Shown here one piece after another: positions 4,882-7,440 of a stretch of 7,440 nt of DNA. Location: assembly GCA_900547965.1 (NCBI GenBank), contig URJE01000074.1, positions 1 to 7,440 of the forward strand, read 5' to 3'. The stretch's first letter is position 1; every line of letters starts with the position of its first letter. The notes beneath the pieces are model-generated. The model was given only the letters and a program-made list of their open reading frames with translations, made no database searches and was not told the origin of the DNA. A program made the position numbers and the translations under genes. Origin of the DNA: an uncultured Eggerthella sp. (GTDB taxonomy: Bacteria; Actinomycetota; Coriobacteriia; Coriobacteriales; Eggerthellaceae).

Positions 4882-6672
4882 TTATTCTGCTGCAGTTTTC
4901 TTCTTGCCGAAGATGGTCTTCGTGCCCTTAACAGCCAAGATGATAGCCAGTACGAAGAGCACAGCAGCGAGTACCGCCTGAACGCCAGCGGCGAACGGAT
5001 CGCCGGTGCCAGCCATAAGTGCGGTGCACTTGGCCTGCAGCGTCATGACCAGCGAAGTGAGCGTAACAACCAGCATGAATACCATGGGGATGTAGAACAT
5101 CTTGTTGTTGCGGCCTGCATTGCCCAGCCATGCGCATACTGCCAGAAGGGCGAGGGCGGCAAGCAGCTGGTTGGCAGCGCCGAACAGAGGCCAGATGATG
5201 GTGTAGCCGGTCATGCCGAGGCCGACGCCCAGAACTACAGTAACGAGGGTTGCAACGTAGGGGTTGGTCAGAACCTTACGAGCGCCCGTGGCTTCGTCCA
5301 TGGACTTGCCAGCGGGAACCCACAGTTCCTGGAACATGTAGCGACCAAGGCGGGTTGCCGTGTCGAGCGAAGTGAGGCAGAAGGCGGAAACAGCCAGGAT
5401 CAACAGGGTGTAGGCGATGCCCTCAATGTTTTCGAGGCCAGGGATACAAGCCAACATCTGGGACAGGCCACCGGCGAAAACGGCGGTTGGGGATGCGTAG
5501 CCGCCTGCGCAGTACTTCGCCCAAACGAAACCAACGGCGCAGAGGGAAATGATTGCCAGCAGGCATTCGATCAGCATGCCGCCGTAAGCGATGGGGCGAG
5601 CGTTCTTTTCGTTATCCAGCTGCTTGGAAGTGGTGCCGGAGGCAACCAGGCTGTGGAAACCCGAGATTGCACCGCAAGCGATGGTGATGAACAGGGCGGG
5701 GAACAGGAAGCCAGATGCGGCGGCTTTATTCACCACGGCCTTGCCGGTAGCGGGGTCGATGATGGCGTTGCCGTTTGCATCAACTGCAGCATTCGTTGCG
5801 TAGAAGTCGGTGAATGCGGGGATCTGCAGGTTGGCAGCGTCGCCGGTGATGGAAGCGCCCACAATGCCGATGAGCGAAAGGGCGATCATGCCGTACAGCA
5901 AGAATGAGCTCAGGAAGTCGCGGGGCTGCAGCAAAATCCATACAGGAGCAACGGCAGCAACCATGATGTATACGCCCAGCAGGATCATCCACGTGGTGTA
6001 GTCGAGCGAGATCAGGGGGAAGTTGTAGCCGACGGCAACCAGGACAACGATGATTGCGATGGCGATGATGATGTTGGCGGCGGTGGGGATTTCGCGGCCG
6101 CGGGTGGCCAGGCCGTATACGATTGCTACAACGATGAACAGCACAGAAATCATCGCGGTGCGCTGATTTGCCAGGTTAGAAGCCTCGGTTGCGTTTGCCA
6201 AGTTTACGGCGAAGGTGTTGGCAACGATGGAAGCGAACGCGGCAACAACCAGGACCAGGGTCAGGTAAGCAAAGATGCAGAACAACTTCTTTGCAGTATC
6301 GTCGATGTTTTCGGCGATAACCGTTGCGATGGTCTGGCCCTTGTGGCGCAAAGACGCGAACAGGGCGCCGAAATCATGCACAGCGCCGAAGAAGATGCCG
6401 CCAATCAATACCCACAGCAGAACGGGAACCCAGCCAAATACGGCAGCCTGAATGGGGCCATTGATGGGGCCTGCGCCAGCAATCGAGGAAAAGTGGTGGC
6501 CAAGCAAGATGTAGGGCTTGGTGGGCACGTAGTCTACGCCGTCGTGCATTTCTTGCGCGGGGGTGGGGCGCTTGGGGTCAACGCCCCACTGCTTTGCCAG
6601 CCATCCGCCGTACAGCACGTAGCCGATTACGAGGATGGCAAGGCCGCCCAGGAGGACGATCATTGCGTTCAT
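4882..6672 (-). CDS. cstA: CstA/BtsT-family carbon starvation (pyruvate/peptide) transporter
   Basis: This 596-residue inner-membrane protein is a carbon starvation CstA-family carrier; E. coli members CstA and BtsT (YjiY) take up peptides and pyruvate, BtsT as a pyruvate/proton symporter. Family blocks are clear: a first membrane helix at 4-22, PTPAQEMHDGVDYVPT (36-51), LLGHHFSSIAGAGPINGP (56-73), GFHSLVASGTTSKQL (338-352), SLDTATRLGRYMFQEL (435-450) and FGAANQLLAALALL (497-510). About 15 hydrophobic segments fill the chain, and the tail ends in a lysine-rich stretch. It is shorter than the roughly 700-residue E. coli proteins, as is common in Gram-positives. A polar loop at about 284-320 sits outside the conserved blocks. 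The ATG at 6672 is preceded by AAGG (6680-6683) with 7 bases of spacing. It follows the small gene 6700-7230 by 27 bp and is surely co-transcribed with it. Whether it carries pyruvate or peptides cannot be told. Confidence 0.92.
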   Translation of the reverse strand: MNAMIVLLGGLAILVIGYVLYGGWLAKQWGVDPKRPTPAQEMHDGVDYVPTKPYILLGHHFSSIAGAGPINGPIQAAVFGWVPVLLWVLIGGIFFGAVHDFGALFASLRHKGQTIATVIAENIDDTAKKLFCIFAYLTLVLVVAAFASIVANTFAVNLANATEASNLANQRTAMISVLFIVVAIVYGLATRGREIPTAANIIIAIAIIVVLVAVGYNFPLISLDYTTWMILLGVYIMVAAVAPVWILLQPRDFLSSFLLYGMIALSLIGIVGASITGDAANLQIPAFTDFYATNAAVDANGNAIIDPATGKAVVNKAAASGFLFPALFITIACGAISGFHSLVASGTTSKQLDNEKNARPIAYGGMLIECLLAIISLCAVGFVWAKYCAGGYASPTAVFAGGLSQMLACIPGLENIEGIAYTLLILAVSAFCLTSLDTATRLGRYMFQELWVPAGKSMDEATGARKVLTNPYVATLVTVVLGVGLGMTGYTIIWPLFGAANQLLAALALLAVCAWLGNAGRNNKMFYIPMVFMLVVTLTSLVMTLQAKCTALMAGTGDPFAAGVQAVLAAVLFVLAIILAVKGTKTIFGKKKTAAE

Positions 6673-6699
6673 CTCTGAACCTTTCTTGTTTTGGGGACC

Positions 6700-7230
6700 T
6701 TACTTGATCAATGCCAAGTTGCTGGAAAGTACTTCTTTCAGCTGCTTTCCGGCGTTGTTGACAACCACGCTTTTGCCCGTAGGCAGGGAAAGGTCTACCA
6801 CGGCTAGGCGGAGGTCGGTCCAGCCGCGAAATCCGAAGCGGTATTCCTTGTGGAAGCGCGTTTTCTTCGCAAGCTTGCGCGCTGCTTCGGTTGTGCGGTT
6901 GGCGATGATCACGAGCGAAAGGGCAGAGGACATATGGTTCGGTCCGGCATCAACTTTGCGAAGGGCCTTTTCCTGCATGAAGGAAATCTTTTCAGCAAGC
7001 TGTGCTTCGTCGAGCTCGTCAACGCATTCGAAGAACATGAAATCGTGCGTGTTCACTTCCCAAAGCTTTGCGCGTTTTACCAGCACATATTTTTCGCCGT
7101 AGGTGTGGTACTCCGCGAAGGCGGGGAAGGTGCGACCTTCAAAAAGATAGTCTCTCCTGATATCGTAAAAAGACTTGTGAGCTGCAAGGACGCGTTCCAA
7201 CAGGTCTGTGCGCATGTCTTCCGCCGTCAC
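6700..7230 (-). CDS. Conserved-type protein of unknown function, first gene of the cstA operon
   Basis: This 176-residue soluble protein has no signal peptide or membrane segment and no catalytic motif I can name. Notable stretches are YDIRRDYLFEGRTFPAFAEY (22-41), GEKYVLVKRAKLWEVNTHDFMFF (45-67), GPNHMSSALSLVIIANR (96-112) and FRGWTDLRLAVVDLS (134-148). They look like a conserved alpha/beta fold that I associate, from memory and unverified, with a domain of unknown function (perhaps DUF8052) found beside cstA in Firmicutes. The start is GTG at 7230 with AAGGAGG (7237-7243) 6 bases upstream. Its stop lies 27 bp before the transporter start with no terminator between, so a regulatory or accessory role for transport is a fair guess only. 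Confidence 0.8.
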   Translation of the reverse strand: MTAEDMRTDLLERVLAAHKSFYDIRRDYLFEGRTFPAFAEYHTYGEKYVLVKRAKLWEVNTHDFMFFECVDELDEAQLAEKISFMQEKALRKVDAGPNHMSSALSLVIIANRTTEAARKLAKKTRFHKEYRFGFRGWTDLRLAVVDLSLPTGKSVVVNNAGKQLKEVLSSNLALIK

Positions 7231-7262
7231 AGCAAGCCTCCTTCCGCATCACGAGGGGCCAT
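7227..7262 (-). CDS. Possible 11-codon upstream ORF overlapping the next start
   Basis: On the minus strand an ATG (7262-7260) preceded by GGAG with a 5-base gap opens MAPRDAEGGLL and stops with TGA at 7229-7227. That TGA shares the four bases GTGA with the GTG start of the 176-residue gene, the classic layout of translational coupling. The downstream ribosome-binding site AAGGAGG lies inside this ORF. Short length means chance cannot be excluded. Confidence 0.35.
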   Translation of the reverse strand: MAPRDAEGGLL

Positions 7263-7283
7263 CAATTCTCCGAAAGAATCGAT
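7261..7283 (-). promoter_or_regulatory. Leader hairpin that could mask the uORF ribosome-binding site
   Basis: ATCAATTCT (7261-7269) pairs with AGAATCGAT (7275-7283), 8 of 9 bases matching, around CCGAA. In the minus-strand RNA the loop reads UUCGG, similar to a stable UUCG loop, and the GGAG that serves the uORF lies in the loop and stem. No T-run follows, so it is not a terminator. Confidence 0.4.
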
Positions 7284-7310
7284 CTCCTCTACTTTTTCAC
7301 AAGTGGGTTG

Positions 7311-7341
7311 ATTCTAAAACTATTTATTTGTTGCATAACAA
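7311..7341 (-). promoter_or_regulatory. Candidate promoter of the cstA operon
   Basis: On the minus strand TTGTTA (7341-7336) and TAGAAT (7316-7311) are separated by 19 bp, longer than the ideal 17, in the most AT-rich part of the region. The start would fall near 7304, leaving a leader of about 75 bases. Other pairings are possible. Confidence 0.3.
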
Positions 7342-7345
7342 ATAA
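7324..7345. promoter_or_regulatory. 22-bp palindromic operator candidate upstream of the cstA operon
   Basis: TTATTTGTT (7324-7332) and AACAAATAA (7337-7345) form a perfect 9-bp inverted repeat around GCAT. It overlaps the candidate -35 box. A 22-bp span with the core TTGTT-N4-AACAA suits a dimeric regulator such as a Crp/Fnr-type protein; it resembles the Rex consensus only loosely because the spacing of the half-sites differs. Confidence 0.55.
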
Positions 7346-7440
7346 TTTTGATAACTGTACCGCAACGGAAAAATGTCGGAGTGAACGGGTTCATTCTCAC
7401 CCTCGTGGCGCAGTTGCCCCCGCAGCTGGTGTCGCCCCCC
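7346..7440. other. Right-edge stretch without a supported gene
   Basis: This edge shows one imperfect palindrome, GAGTGAAC (7379-7386) with GTTCATTC (7389-7396) around GG, and then GC-rich sequence. A GTG at 7381 opens a plus-strand frame to the edge, but it lacks a good ribosome-binding site, and the minus strand is also open, so neither can be called. Confidence 0.3.

Noticed and set aside
4879..5907. 342-codon plus-strand frame opposite the transporter gene
   Set aside because: It lies wholly antisense to the cstA gene, whose family motifs are unmistakable, and its translation is a low-complexity Gly/Asp/Glu-rich sequence with no fold. It is a codon-bias shadow.
7381..7440. Possible start of a divergent plus-strand gene at GTG 7381
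   Set aside because: Only 20 codons are visible, the nearest purine-rich site is weak (GGAA, 10 bases away), and the minus strand is open over the same bases.

Overview
The window looks like chromosomal DNA from a moderately high-GC bacterium. The style of the proteins suggests Actinomycetota of the class Coriobacteriia (Eggerthellaceae-like: Eggerthella, Gordonibacter, Slackia or Adlercreutzia relatives). That placement is an inference from protein style and from GC-rich genes separated by AT-rich promoters; there is no rRNA or marker gene here to prove it. No tRNA, rRNA, CRISPR array, transposase or phage gene is visible.

Layout. Positions 1-490 hold no convincing gene. They carry a 20-bp inverted repeat, a perfect 14-bp hairpin and about 4.5 copies of a 16-bp tandem repeat, then an AT-rich promoter with two palindromes in front of a TetR-family regulator (491-1216, +). 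A second gene-free stretch (1217-1607) holds two further sets of degenerate GC-rich repeats and a possible small leader ORF. Three plus-strand enzyme genes follow: a membrane-anchored Ntn-type linear amide C-N hydrolase (1608-2705), a NUDT19-like Nudix hydrolase (2815-3729) and a LACTB2-like metallo-beta-lactamase-fold hydrolase (3785-4750). The last two are 55 bp apart and are probably co-transcribed. A strong hairpin at 4793-4830 separates them from a convergent minus-strand pair: a small conserved-type protein of unknown function (6700-7230) followed 27 bp later by a CstA/BtsT-family carbon-starvation or pyruvate transporter (4882-6672). The pair is preceded by an AT-rich region with a 22-bp palindrome, an imperfect leader hairpin and an 11-codon uORF whose stop overlaps the start of the first gene.

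How the parts may work together. The TetR regulator probably controls itself, because a palindrome lies across its -10 box. It has no clear partner gene: the next gene is about 390 bp away behind a repeat-rich spacer. The Nudix/MBL pair suggests a hydrolytic clean-up function, possibly on CoA-type or nucleotide substrates, but the substrates are not visible. The minus-strand operon is a peptide or pyruvate scavenging module with a possible leader-based control. I see no defence or other multi-gene exotic system. The most unusual material is in the non-coding parts: the repeat families, the operators and the leader ORFs.
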